Positions 43,552 through 51,922 of a stretch of DNA of 64,000 bases are shown one piece after another (position 1 is the first letter of the stretch; each line of letters starts with the position of its first letter). The stretch is from assembly GCF_030908245.1 (NCBI RefSeq), contig NZ_JAVFJJ010000012.1, positions 1 to 64,000 on the forward strand, read 5' to 3'. The position numbers and the translations under genes were made by a program. Below the pieces are notes generated by a model. The model had not been told where the DNA came from and made no database searches. It saw only the letters and a program-made list of their open reading frames with translations. Origin of the DNA: Sinomonas sp. ASV322 (GTDB lineage Bacteria; Actinomycetota; Actinomycetes; Actinomycetales; Micrococcaceae).

Positions 43552-44670
43552 TCAATCCTCCCGTGAGTCGTGGCTCGTGCCGGGCACGACGTCCGGCGGC
43601 GAATCGGCGGCCCGGCGGCCCGTGCGCCGCTCCCGTGTGCCGTCGCCGTCGTCGTCCTCGTCGTCGGGCGGCCGGACGGCGAGGATCTCGCTGTCCTCCG
43701 AGAGGACGGATTCTTCGGAAAGTATTCCGGCGTCCTCCGTGCCGACCACGGATTCCTCGTCCGCCGCGAGCACTTCCTCGAGCTCCTGCACGCCGCCTGC
43801 AGCGCCAAGGTCGACGTCGTGGTGCGCACCCAGGTAGGCGTCGATGACCGCCTGGTCGCGCATGACCTCGGCGGGCGGCCCCTCGGCGACAACCTTCCCT
43901 TCGGCCATGACGACGACCCAGTCGGCGATGTGCCGCACCATCTGCATGTCGTGCTCGACGAACAGGACGGTCATGCCCTCGGCCTTGAGATTCTTGATGT
44001 GGTCGAGGAGGCTCTGCGTGAGGGCGGGGTTGACGCCGGCCATGGGCTCGTCGAGCATGACGAGCTTGGGGTTGACCATGAGCGCGCGGGCCATCTCGAG
44101 CAGCTTGCGCTGGCCGCCGGAGAGCGACGCCGCGTAGTCGCCGCGCTTCGTGTCGAGCTTGAACTTCGCGAGGAGCACGTCGGCCTGGGCCGTGATGTCC
44201 TTCTCGCGCTTGCCCCAGATGCCCTGGAAGAGCGCGTTGCGGAGCTTCTCGCCCGGCTGCGCCGAGGCGCCGAGGCGCATGTTCTCGAGGACCGTGAGCT
44301 TGCCCATGACCTTCGTGAGCTGGAACGTGCGGACCATGCCGAGGCGCGCCACCTTGTAGGAGGACATCCCCTCGAGGTTGGTGCCCTCGAACTGCCACGT
44401 CCCGGAATTCGGGGTATCGAAGCCGGTCAGGAGATTGAAGAGGGTCGTCTTGCCGGCCCCGTTGGGGCCGATGAGGGCCGTGATCTTGTGGCGGGGGATC
44501 TCGAGATGTTCGACGTCGACGGCGGTGATGCCGCCGAAGCGGCGGCTCACGTCGTCCGCGACGACGATCGGATCCCGCTTCGCGCAGCCGGGCCCGGCCG
44601 GGCCCTCGGCGATCGGTCGGGTGTCGGTCATGTAGTCGACGGCGTCGGCCGTCAGCTGGGGTTCGCTCAT
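43552..44670 (-). CDS. livG: Branched-chain amino acid ABC transporter ATPase LivG with acidic tail
   Basis: 372 residues, much longer than the usual 255-300. ABC domain: Walker A ALIGPNGAGKTTLFNLLTG near residue 70, LGMVRTFQLTKVMGKLTVLENM near 110, signature ASLSGGQRKLLEMARALM, Walker B LVMLDEPMAGVNP, and AEVMRDQAVIDAYLGAHH at the LivG C-terminus (about 285). After that come 80 residues rich in Glu, Asp and Ser, then Arg, apparently disordered. ATG overlaps the livM stop. An N-terminal extension of about 35 residues precedes the domain. Confidence 0.94.
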   Translation of the reverse strand: MSEPQLTADAVDYMTDTRPIAEGPAGPGCAKRDPIVVADDVSRRFGGITAVDVEHLEIPRHKITALIGPNGAGKTTLFNLLTGFDTPNSGTWQFEGTNLEGMSSYKVARLGMVRTFQLTKVMGKLTVLENMRLGASAQPGEKLRNALFQGIWGKREKDITAQADVLLAKFKLDTKRGDYAASLSGGQRKLLEMARALMVNPKLVMLDEPMAGVNPALTQSLLDHIKNLKAEGMTVLFVEHDMQMVRHIADWVVVMAEGKVVAEGPPAEVMRDQAVIDAYLGAHHDVDLGAAGGVQELEEVLAADEESVVGTEDAGILSEESVLSEDSEILAVRPPDDEDDDGDGTRERRTGRRAADSPPDVVPGTSHDSRED

Positions 44671-45635
44671 GAGAACGCGAGCTCCTTCTTGTTGCCGAAG
44701 ACTCCCTGTGGCCTGAAGATCATGAGCAGCATGAGGGCGACTCCCACGAGGATGTAGCGGAGCTGCCCGGCCTGGGATGGGTTGAGCCACGGGAGCGCGC
44801 CGACGCCGATGAGTCCGAAGAGGATGTTCTGGGTGAGGGAGAGGACGACCCAGAACAGCATCGCGCCGATCACGGGGCCCAATACCGTGGACATGCCGCC
44901 GAGGAGGAGGCACGTCCAGAGGAAGAACGTGAGCTCCGTGCCATAGTTCGCGGGCTGCACGACGTCGCGGGGAAGCGTGAACACCAGGCCCGCAAGGGCG
45001 CCGAACCCGCCGCCGATCACGAGCGACTGCATCTTGTACGCGTAGACGTTCTTGCCGAGCGAGCGGACCGCGAGCTCGTCCTCTCGGATCCCCTTGAGCA
45101 CGCGGCCCCACGGGCTGCGCATGAGGAGCCACACCCCGAGGCCGAAGATGATGACGAGGCCCCAGCCGAAGAAGCGGTAGAAGAAGTCGGGGCTGCTGTA
45201 GCCGAGGTAGTTCCCGGGCGGGAACGGGTTGAGCCTGAGGAAGTCTTGGCGGAAGCCCGCGAGGCCGTTCGCCGAGCCCGTCACCTTCGTGAGGCTGTTC
45301 GTCGTGACGACGTAGCGGATGATCTCCGCCGCCGCGATCGTGACGATGGCGAGGTAGTCCGCGCGCAGCCGGAGCGTCGGGATGCCGAGGAGGAGCGCGA
45401 AGGCCGACGCCGCGACGATGGCAATGAGGAGCCCGATCCACCACGGCGCACCGAGGAGAATCGTGGACATCGCGAACGCGTAGGAGCCGACGGCCATGAA
45501 GCCCGCCTGGCCGAAGTTGAGGAGGCCTGAGTAGCCGAAGTGCACGGCGAGGCCGAGTGCGGCCAGCGCGTAGGCCGCCGTCGTCGGACTCACCATTTCG
45601 CCGATGGCCTCGTTGAAGATCTCTCCGAAATCCAT
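44667..45635 (-). CDS. livM: Branched-chain amino acid ABC transporter permease LivM
   Basis: 322 residues, about nine membrane segments. LivM signatures: HFGYSGLLNFGQAGFMAVGSYAFA near residue 32, LRLRADYLAIVTIAAAEIIRYV near 87, GRVLKGIREDELAVRSLGKNVYAYK near 176 and a terminal FRPQGVFG. ATG 45635 has GGAGGC upstream. Pairs with LivH to make the pore. Confidence 0.95.
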   Translation of the reverse strand: MDFGEIFNEAIGEMVSPTTAAYALAALGLAVHFGYSGLLNFGQAGFMAVGSYAFAMSTILLGAPWWIGLLIAIVAASAFALLLGIPTLRLRADYLAIVTIAAAEIIRYVVTTNSLTKVTGSANGLAGFRQDFLRLNPFPPGNYLGYSSPDFFYRFFGWGLVIIFGLGVWLLMRSPWGRVLKGIREDELAVRSLGKNVYAYKMQSLVIGGGFGALAGLVFTLPRDVVQPANYGTELTFFLWTCLLLGGMSTVLGPVIGAMLFWVVLSLTQNILFGLIGVGALPWLNPSQAGQLRYILVGVALMLLMIFRPQGVFGNKKELAFS

Positions 45636-45644
45636 GGGTGCCTC

Positions 45645-46988
45645 CTAGCCCACTCGCTCGCGGCGGCCCAGGATGCCCTGCGGCCGGAAGAGGAGCACGA
45701 GGATCATGATGACCAGCGCCCCGACGTACTTGAGATCGGAGGTCAGGCCGAACACGGTCGTGAGCTCCACGAAAATCCCGACGACGACCGATCCGACGAG
45801 CGCGCCGAATACGGTGCCGAGGCCGCCGAGCGTGACGCCGGCGAAGATCATGAGCAGGATCTGCTGACCCATGTTGAACGTCACCCCTGGGCGGTAGTAG
45901 GCCCACAGGATCCCGCCGAGGGCGGCGAGCAGGCCACCCGTGACCCAGACGATCCGGATGACCCGGTCGACGTCGATCCCGCTCGCCGCCGCGAGGGCGG
46001 GGTTGTCGGCGACCGCCCGAGTGGCCTTGCCGAGCCGCGTCCTGAGGAGCAGGATCCCGATGAGCGCGATGACGACCGCCGAGATGAGCAGCGACATGAG
46101 GTTGTTGGGCGAGACGGAGACGACGCCGAGGTCGATGTCCTCGGTCTGCGCGCCCGGAAGCTGCTGCGTCGCCCCGCCGAAGAAGAACAGGATGACGTAT
46201 CGGGCGGCGAGGGCCAGGCCGATGCTCACGATCATCATCGGGACGAGGCCCGTTCCCCGGCGCCGCAGCGGCTTCCAGAGGAAGGCGTCCTGCACGAATC
46301 CGAAGACAGCGCCCGAGAGGAGCCCCGCGATGATCGCCAGCCAGAACGGCAGCCCGATCGCGCTCAGGGTGTAGACGATGACGGCACCGAGCGTCACCAT
46401 CTCGCCGTGCGCGAAGTTGGTGAGGCCCGTTGTGCCGAAGATGAGGGAGAGGCCGACGGCGGAAAGCGCGAGCAGGAGCCCGAAGCTGAGCCCCGCGACG
46501 AGTCGGTTGAGGAGGCTCTCGAGGAAGCTTGGTTGATGGACGACGATCCCGGCGCCGAACGCGAAGATCGTGCTGAGGTTCGAAGTCCCGGCGAACACGA
46601 CGGTGCGGGGGTTCTTCTCCCCCTCGGCGAGCTTGACGCCCGAAGGGAGCGTCGACTCGTCGAGCGTGACCTGATAGCTGCCCTGGGTCGGGACGGAGAT
46701 GCTCCACGCGCCGGTCGGCGACGATGTGGCGCTTCCCTCGAACCCATTGCCCTTCGCGGTGATCTTGACGCCTGAGAGCGGCTGGCCCGCGTTGCGCAGA
46801 ATGCCCGAGATGGAGTTCGGGAACTCCTGCTGGGAGCTGCCGCTTGGCGCGGGCGACGGCGACGTCGTCGCCTCCGCTGCGGGGGCGAGCGCAAGGAACA
46901 GGGCCAGGACGACGCCGATGAGCGCGCCTGCCGCTGAAAGCGCCCGCACGAGCCGCTGGGGGTGTGCGGCTGGAGCTGGTCTATTCAC
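45645..46988 (-). CDS. livH: Branched-chain amino acid ABC transporter permease LivH with secreted N-terminal domain
   Basis: 447 residues; the usual LivH is about 290-310. Residues 1-40 are a signal-type segment (ALSAAGALIGVVLALFLALAPA), 40-125 an extracytoplasmic Ser/Pro-rich and carboxypeptidase-regulatory-like (Ig-fold) domain with ISGILRNAGQPLSGVKITAKG and WSISVPTQGSYQVTLDES, then the permease with LALSAVGLSLIFGTTGLTNFAHGEM near 175 and the terminal LLFRPQGILG. GTG 46988 has GGAGG 8 nt upstream. First gene of the operon. Confidence 0.92.
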   Translation of the reverse strand: MNRPAPAAHPQRLVRALSAAGALIGVVLALFLALAPAAEATTSPSPAPSGSSQQEFPNSISGILRNAGQPLSGVKITAKGNGFEGSATSSPTGAWSISVPTQGSYQVTLDESTLPSGVKLAEGEKNPRTVVFAGTSNLSTIFAFGAGIVVHQPSFLESLLNRLVAGLSFGLLLALSAVGLSLIFGTTGLTNFAHGEMVTLGAVIVYTLSAIGLPFWLAIIAGLLSGAVFGFVQDAFLWKPLRRRGTGLVPMMIVSIGLALAARYVILFFFGGATQQLPGAQTEDIDLGVVSVSPNNLMSLLISAVVIALIGILLLRTRLGKATRAVADNPALAAASGIDVDRVIRIVWVTGGLLAALGGILWAYYRPGVTFNMGQQILLMIFAGVTLGGLGTVFGALVGSVVVGIFVELTTVFGLTSDLKYVGALVIMILVLLFRPQGILGRRERVG

Positions 46989-47071
46989 GATGTGGACCTC
47001 CGTGGATCCGGGGGTTTGCTGGCCGAGGCCAGCGATGCGGTCTGGACCGCAGGCAGGGCGTCCCGTGCGAA

Positions 47072-47105
47072 TGTGACGCATCTCACCTGCTGGAACGCCA
47101 TGTTA
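47072..47105 (-). promoter_or_regulatory. livHMGF promoter with CRP/GlxR-like site at the start
   Basis: TGTGACGCATCTCACC (47072-47087) fits TGTGA-N6-TCACA with one end mismatch. Upstream on the minus strand is TAACAT (complement of 47100-47105), a candidate -10, with TTGTGA about 15 bp before it. The site would sit at about +5 to +20, a repression position. The rest of the 251-bp gap up to 47239 shows no further clear element. Confidence 0.55.
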
Positions 47106-47239
47106 CTCGGCGGAAGCCCGTCACAAGATGGATAGTGCGACTGTCGAGGTTGTGATCGTGTAACGACTCGCTCACGGACGCCGCAGGTGCGCCGTCACGG
47201 GACGTGGCCCAGAACCGGGCGGGGCCTTGAGGCCGGGGC

Positions 47240-47614
47240 TCAGAGGTAGAGGCCGAGCTCGCTGTCGCGGCCCTCGGGCTCGGCCACCGCGTGGACATCG
47301 CGCTCGCGGAGCAGGATGTAGTCCTTCGACGAGACCTCGACTTCCGCACGGTCCTCGGGGTCGAAGAGGACCCGGTCTCCCACCGAGAGCTGGCGCACGT
47401 TCGGCCCGGCCGCGACGACCCTGGCCCACGAGAGACGCCGGCCCAGCGTCGCGGTCGCCGGAATCACGATCCCAGACGCCGAACGGCGCTCGCTCGCGTC
47501 TTTGTCGAGCTCGACGAGGATCCGGTCGTGCAGCATGCGCAGGGGAAGACGGGCGGGGGCCGAGCTTGCCGGCGGCATGGACGTGTCCTGGTCGGGGGAG
47601 TCGGGGTGGGGCAC
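47240..47614 (-). CDS. GroES-like co-chaperone family protein
   Basis: 124 residues. Cpn10 fold: PLRMLHDRILVELDKDASERRSASGIVIP is the GroES start, followed by GRVVAAGPN-type WARVVAAGPNVRQLSVGDRVLFDPEDRAEV and YILLRERDVHAV at the end. It is longer than normal GroES (about 97) by an N-terminal Pro/Ser tail, and no groEL follows, so it may be a paralogue. GTG 47614 lies 6 nt after TAGACT, a probable leaderless promoter. Function beyond family membership is unknown. Confidence 0.8.
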   Translation of the reverse strand: MPHPDSPDQDTSMPPASSAPARLPLRMLHDRILVELDKDASERRSASGIVIPATATLGRRLSWARVVAAGPNVRQLSVGDRVLFDPEDRAEVEVSSKDYILLRERDVHAVAEPEGRDSELGLYL

Positions 47615-47695
47615 GAACTCAGTCTAGTGGCCGCGATGGCGCCCTCGACGGGAACTCCCGGCCCACCGCCGTCGTGCTCTTGGTAGCGTTTCCCT

Positions 47696-47725
47696 CAGCA
47701 CCAGCACCAGCACTAGCACCAGCAC
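47696..47725 (+). repeat. 6-bp tandem repeat before the Bax-inhibitor gene
   Basis: Five 6-bp units of CAGCAC (47696-47725), the fourth changed to TAGCAC. It lies between a possible -10 (TAGCGT, 47683-47688) and the start codon, in the 5' leader, where copy number could change the leader length. Confidence 0.85.
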
Positions 47726-47749
47726 CCAATGAGTACAGGAGTCATCCGC

Positions 47750-48649
47750 ATGGCTTTCGGTGGCAACCCCGTCTTCCGGGGCAAGAACTTCAAGAGCGCC
47801 GTCGCGACGGTGCCGCCCATTCCGCAATCGCCGTACGGCACGACACAGTACGGCACCGCGCCGTACGGCACGGCACAGTATAGGGCGCAGTACGGCCAAC
47901 CGGCCATGACGCCGGAGCAGCTCGACGAGCTGTACCGCTCCCCGGCGGCCGGCCCCGCCCAGACCGGGCGCGTGACGTACGACGACGTCATCGTCAAGAC
48001 GCTCGCCTGCCTCGGCTTCGTCGTCGTGGGCGCGGCGGTGACGCTCGCGCTCCCGCTCGGCGCCGCCCTCGGGCTCACAGCGCTCGGCGCGATCGGCGGC
48101 TTCGTCCTCGCGCTCGTCAACACGTTCAAGCGCGAGCCGGTCCCCGCGCTCATCCTCGCCTACGCCGCGCTCGAGGGCCTCTTCCTCGGCGGGCTCACGC
48201 GTCTCCTCGACGCGTTCTCGCCCGGCATCGGCTTCCAGGCCGTGCTCGGGACATTCGCGGTTGCGGGCGTCACGCTGCTCCTCTACAAGAGCGGCCGCGT
48301 CCGCGCGACGCCCGGGCTCATGAGGTTCTTCCTCATCGCGGTCCTCGGGTACCTCGCGTTCAGCGTGGTCAACCTCTTCGTCATGCTCTTCAACCCCGGG
48401 CTCGGCGCGTGGGGCCTCCGGAGCAGCGTGCACCTCTTCGGGATCCCGCTCGGGGTCGTCGTGGGGCTCGTCGCCGTCGTGCTCGCGGCGATCTCGCTCG
48501 TGTTCGACTTCGACAGCATCGAGAAGGCCGTCCGTGCGGGGGCTCCGCGCCGCGTCGCGTGGACCGCCGCCTTCGGCCTCACGGTGACCCTCGTGTGGCT
48601 CTACACCGAGATCCTGCGGATCCTCGCGATCTTCAACAGCAACGACTAG
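47750..48649 (+). CDS. Bax inhibitor-1/YccA family membrane protein
   Basis: 299 residues. N-terminal soluble tail (1-75) with tandem YGT(T/A)(Q/P) repeats, then seven membrane segments with the family's ALILAYAALEGLFLGGLTRLLD near residue 140, KSGRVRATPGLMRFFLIAVLGYLAF near 182 and the final WTAAFGLTVTLVWLYTEILRIL. Ion or pH-linked channel activity is described for relatives. CAGGAG lies 9 nt before ATG 47750; ATG 47729 is less likely. Confidence 0.92.
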   Translation: MAFGGNPVFRGKNFKSAVATVPPIPQSPYGTTQYGTAPYGTAQYRAQYGQPAMTPEQLDELYRSPAAGPAQTGRVTYDDVIVKTLACLGFVVVGAAVTLALPLGAALGLTALGAIGGFVLALVNTFKREPVPALILAYAALEGLFLGGLTRLLDAFSPGIGFQAVLGTFAVAGVTLLLYKSGRVRATPGLMRFFLIAVLGYLAFSVVNLFVMLFNPGLGAWGLRSSVHLFGIPLGVVVGLVAVVLAAISLVFDFDSIEKAVRAGAPRRVAWTAAFGLTVTLVWLYTEILRILAIFNSND

Positions 48650-48670
48650 CCCTGCGGCGCGATGTCGTGA

Positions 48671-48704
48671 AGCGGCCCGGGCAGGGAATCCTGCCCGGGC
48701 CGCT
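48671..48704. terminator. Perfect bidirectional terminator
   Basis: AGCGGCCCGGGCAGG pairs perfectly with CCTGCCCGGGCCGCT across a GAAT loop, between the convergent Bax-inhibitor gene and galK. Confidence 0.9.
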
Positions 48705-48718
48705 CGCGTAGGCAGACG

Positions 48719-49876
48719 TTACGCGAGCCGCCGCGCGCCGTCGGCCGGGGACACCGTGAAAAGGCGGGGTTCGCGGAAGCCGCGCCCCGCGAACGCGTCG
48801 AGAACGGCATCGCGCACCCGGGCCTCGTCGTCGGCCGGGACGACCGCAATCGCGGAGCCGCCGAAGCCGCCCCCCGTCATGCGGGCCCCGATCGCGCCCG
48901 CCGCCTGCGCCGCCTCGACGGCCGTGTCGAGCTCGGGGCACGAGATTTCGAAATCGTCGCGCATGGAGGCGTGGCTCGCGTCGAGGAGCGGTCCGATGGC
49001 GGCCGGGCCCGACGCACGGAGGGCCGCCACGGTGTCGAGGACCCGCTCGTCCTCCGTGACGATGTGGCGGACGCGTCGGAACGTCACGTCGTCCATGAGC
49101 CCGCGTGCCTCCTCGAGGTCCTCGACCGAGACGTCGCGCAGGGCTTTTACTCCGAGGATCTCCGCGCCGAGCTCGCAGGCCGCGCGTCGGCTCGCGTAGC
49201 CGCCGTCCGCGTGGGAATGGGCGACCCGGGTGTCGACGACGAGCGTGACGAGTCCGGCCGCGGGAGCGTCGAACGGAACGAGCTCGGCGCTCTGGTCGCG
49301 GCAGTCGAGGAAGATCGCGTGGCCTGCCTTGCCGCGCAGGGACGCGGACTGGTCCAGGATCCCGGTCGGCGCGCCGACGAACGCGTTCTCCGCCCGCTGG
49401 GTCGCGAGCACGAGGTCGGACGTCGAGAGGCCGGCTCCCGTGAGCTCGTTGAGCGCCGTCGCGACCGCGCACTCGATCGCGTGCGAGGACGAGAGTCCCG
49501 AACCGAGCGGCACGGTCGAGTCGAGTGCCAGGTCGAAGCCCGGCACCTCGATCCCGCGCTCCTGGAAGGCCCACACGACGCCCGCCGGGTACACGCTCCA
49601 GCCCGCGGCGCTCTCGCGGTCGAGCCCGTGGACGGCGAGCTCCGTGACGCTCGCCGTCCCCGCCGTCGAGAACAGCCGGATGACGCCGTCGGCGCGGATA
49701 CGCAGCGCGACGGCAGCGGCGAGGTCGATCGCGAAGGGCAGGACGAAGCCCTCGTTGTAGTCCGTGTGCTCGCCGATGAGGTTGACTCGCCCCGGCCCCG
49801 CCCACACGCCGTCGGGTTCGCCGCCGAACGTCTCCCGGAACGCGGCCAGCGCGCGGTTCGTGAGCCCCGCGCTCAT
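48719..49876 (-). CDS. galK: Galactokinase
   Basis: Phosphorylates galactose to galactose-1-phosphate. 385 residues. GHMP-kinase signatures: APGRVNLIGEHTDYNEGFVLPFAID near residue 25, LDSTVPLGSGLSSSHAIECA near 120 (ATP loop), MTGGGFGGSAIAVVPAD near 335. ATG overlaps the galT stop (ATGA). Third gene of the deoR-galT-galK operon. Confidence 0.96.
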   Translation of the reverse strand: MSAGLTNRALAAFRETFGGEPDGVWAGPGRVNLIGEHTDYNEGFVLPFAIDLAAAVALRIRADGVIRLFSTAGTASVTELAVHGLDRESAAGWSVYPAGVVWAFQERGIEVPGFDLALDSTVPLGSGLSSSHAIECAVATALNELTGAGLSTSDLVLATQRAENAFVGAPTGILDQSASLRGKAGHAIFLDCRDQSAELVPFDAPAAGLVTLVVDTRVAHSHADGGYASRRAACELGAEILGVKALRDVSVEDLEEARGLMDDVTFRRVRHIVTEDERVLDTVAALRASGPAAIGPLLDASHASMRDDFEISCPELDTAVEAAQAAGAIGARMTGGGFGGSAIAVVPADDEARVRDAVLDAFAGRGFREPRLFTVSPADGARRLA

Positions 49877-51006
49877 CGCGCGGCCCCGGACGCAGATGCG
49901 ACGACCTCGCGCAGGCGGGCAGCGACGTCCTCCGCTCGAGTGTCGTTGATGAAGGCGCCCATGGCGGCCTCCGAACCGGCGAGGAACTTGAGCTTGTCCG
50001 CGGCGCGGCGCGGCGACGTGAGCTGGAGGTGGAAGCGGGACGCGGGCCTCAGCGCGGGGTCGAGCGGCGCCTGATTCCACGCGGCGATATACGGCGTCGG
50101 GGTGTCGTAGAGCGTGTCGACGCCCGCGAGCAGCCGGAGGTACACATCGGCGAGCTCGTCCTTCTCCTCGCCGGTCAGCCCCGCGAAGTCCGGCACGTCC
50201 CGATGCGGGACGAGGTGCACCTCGACAGGCCATCGGGCCGCGAATGGCACGAAGGCGGTGAAGTGCCGCCCCTCGAGCACGATCCGGCTCCCGTCCGAGC
50301 GCTCGCGGTCGAGGAGGGAGCCGAGAAGGGTCTGCGTGCCGTCGGTCGCCTCGAAATGGCGCTGCGCGGCCGCCGCGAGCTGGGCGCCGCGCGGCGTGAG
50401 GTACGGGTACGCGTAGATCTGGCCGTGAGGGTGGTGCAGCGTCACGCCGATCTGGGCGCCGCGGTTCTCGAACGGGAACACCTGCCGGATTCCCTTGAGC
50501 GCACTGAGCTCGGCCGTGCGGTGCGCCCACGCCTCGACGACCGTGCGGGCGCGCACATAGGGCAGCCCGCCGAAGGACCCCGTGTGCTCGGATGTGAACG
50601 AGACGACCTCGCAGCGGCCCGCCGCGGGCACGCCTTCGCCCCACGCGAGCGAGCCCGGAAGTTCGGCCAGGACCGGCCCGAGGGAGGGGAAGCGGTTCTC
50701 GAAGACGACCACGTCGTAGTTCGAGTCCGGGATCTCGGAGGCGTTCGACGGCGTCGTGGGGCACAGCGGGCACGCGTCCGCGGGCGGGAGGTGGGTACGC
50801 GCCTGGCGGTGTGCGGCGACGGCGACCCAGTCGCCGCTCAGCGCGTCGAAGCGGAGCTCGCCGGGCTCGGCACGCTCCGGCAGCTCACGGCCGTCGCGCG
50901 CGGGGATGCGCGGCTCGGCGCCGGGATCGTCGAAGTAGACGAGGTCGCGGCCGTCCGCGAGCGTGCTTCGCGTGATGGTGGGGGAGAAGTCGGCGAGGGC
51001 TGTCAT
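49873..51006 (-). CDS. galT: Galactose-1-phosphate uridylyltransferase
   Basis: 377 residues. Zinc-site pattern CPLCPTTP near residue 80, ENRFPSLGP near 100, and the catalytic HHPHGQIYAYPYL near 200, with VHLVPHRDVPDFAGL near 265. Converts galactose-1-phosphate and UDP-glucose to UDP-galactose and glucose-1-phosphate. ATG overlaps the deoR stop (ATGA). Confidence 0.96.
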   Translation of the reverse strand: MTALADFSPTITRSTLADGRDLVYFDDPGAEPRIPARDGRELPERAEPGELRFDALSGDWVAVAAHRQARTHLPPADACPLCPTTPSNASEIPDSNYDVVVFENRFPSLGPVLAELPGSLAWGEGVPAAGRCEVVSFTSEHTGSFGGLPYVRARTVVEAWAHRTAELSALKGIRQVFPFENRGAQIGVTLHHPHGQIYAYPYLTPRGAQLAAAAQRHFEATDGTQTLLGSLLDRERSDGSRIVLEGRHFTAFVPFAARWPVEVHLVPHRDVPDFAGLTGEEKDELADVYLRLLAGVDTLYDTPTPYIAAWNQAPLDPALRPASRFHLQLTSPRRAADKLKFLAGSEAAMGAFINDTRAEDVAARLREVVASASGAAR

Positions 51007-51785
51007 TCGGGGCTCCCGGTGGTGGAGAGGTCGGCAAGGATGACGTGGGGGATGCGGTCGTCGAGCTCGCGTCTCGCGGAAGACGAGAGGCCTGTGTCGG
51101 AGATGAGGGTGTCGGCGCGCTCGATCGGGGCGATCTGCGCGAGGCTCAGGAGTCCGTACTTCGAGCTGTCGGCGAGGACCACGAGCCGAGCCGCGGACTC
51201 GGCGGCGGCGCGGTTGGTCTCCGCCTCGAGCAGGTTCGGGGTCGTGTAGCCACCGCGGGGGTGCAGCCCGTGGACGCCCATGAAGCACAGCTCGACGTGC
51301 AGCTGGGCGAGGGATGCCGTCGCAAGCGGGCCCACGAGCGCCTCCGACGGCGTCCGCTCGCCGCCCGTGAGGATCGTGCGGACGGAGTGGCCGAGGGCTT
51401 CGGCGACCTTGATGGAGTTCGTGGCCACCGTGAGGTCCGGGACGGTCGGAAGGAGCTTCGCGAGGGCGAACGTCGTCGTGCCGGCCGTGACAAAGAGCGT
51501 GGACCCGGGGCGGACGAGCTTGACGGCCTCGCGGGCGATCGCCGATTTGGCGTCCGTGTGGTGCCCGAACTTGACCTCGAATCCCGGCTCGGCGAACGCG
51601 AAGTCCACGACGCGTGCCGCTCCGCCGTGGACCCGCCTCGCGAGACCTTGGTGCTCGAGCTGTTCGATGTCTCGTCGGATCGTCATCTCGGACACCGCGA
51701 GGGACGTTGCAAGCTCCGCGACCCGCACGGCCTCCCTCTTGTCGAGCTCCGCCAAGATGCGCGCGTGGCGCTCGGCAGCAAGCAC
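51003..51785 (-). CDS. DeoR/GlpR-family sugar-phosphate repressor
   Basis: 260 residues. N-terminal winged helix (RHARILAELDKREAVRVAELATSLAVSEMTIRRDIEQLEHQGLARRVHGGA) and the sugar-phosphate sensing domain with VTAGTTTFALAKLLP, TNSIKVAEAL and FMGVHGLHPRGG. GTG 51785 has GGGGGAAGGG upstream. Very likely represses its own galactose operon and the divergent galM. Confidence 0.93.
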   Translation of the reverse strand: MLAAERHARILAELDKREAVRVAELATSLAVSEMTIRRDIEQLEHQGLARRVHGGAARVVDFAFAEPGFEVKFGHHTDAKSAIAREAVKLVRPGSTLFVTAGTTTFALAKLLPTVPDLTVATNSIKVAEALGHSVRTILTGGERTPSEALVGPLATASLAQLHVELCFMGVHGLHPRGGYTTPNLLEAETNRAAAESAARLVVLADSSKYGLLSLAQIAPIERADTLISDTGLSSSARRELDDRIPHVILADLSTTGSPE

Positions 51786-51820
51786 GGCCCTTCCCCCTGT
51801 TCTCGAGAGTCACATCACAT

Positions 51821-51843
51821 CAACAAAACTTTTCTAACAAAAC
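51821..51843. promoter_or_regulatory. Candidate DeoR-type operator between deoR and galM
   Basis: AACAAAAC occurs twice in direct repeat, 14 bp apart (51822-51829 and 51836-51843), in an AT-rich island (51811-51855) inside otherwise GC-rich DNA. Between divergent deoR-galTK and galM. The pairing with this regulator is inference. Confidence 0.5.
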
Positions 51844-51922
51844 ATAACATTTCTGGTGTCCGCAGGGAAGGGGTCGGGAGGGGCTTTCGCGTGCGGTCGC
51901 GGCGAGGCTAACGTGGGGCTCC

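Noticed and set aside
43552-46707. A 1051-codon open frame across livG, livM and livH
   Set aside because: Most of it is the wrong frame of livM and livH; only the last 372 codons are livG.
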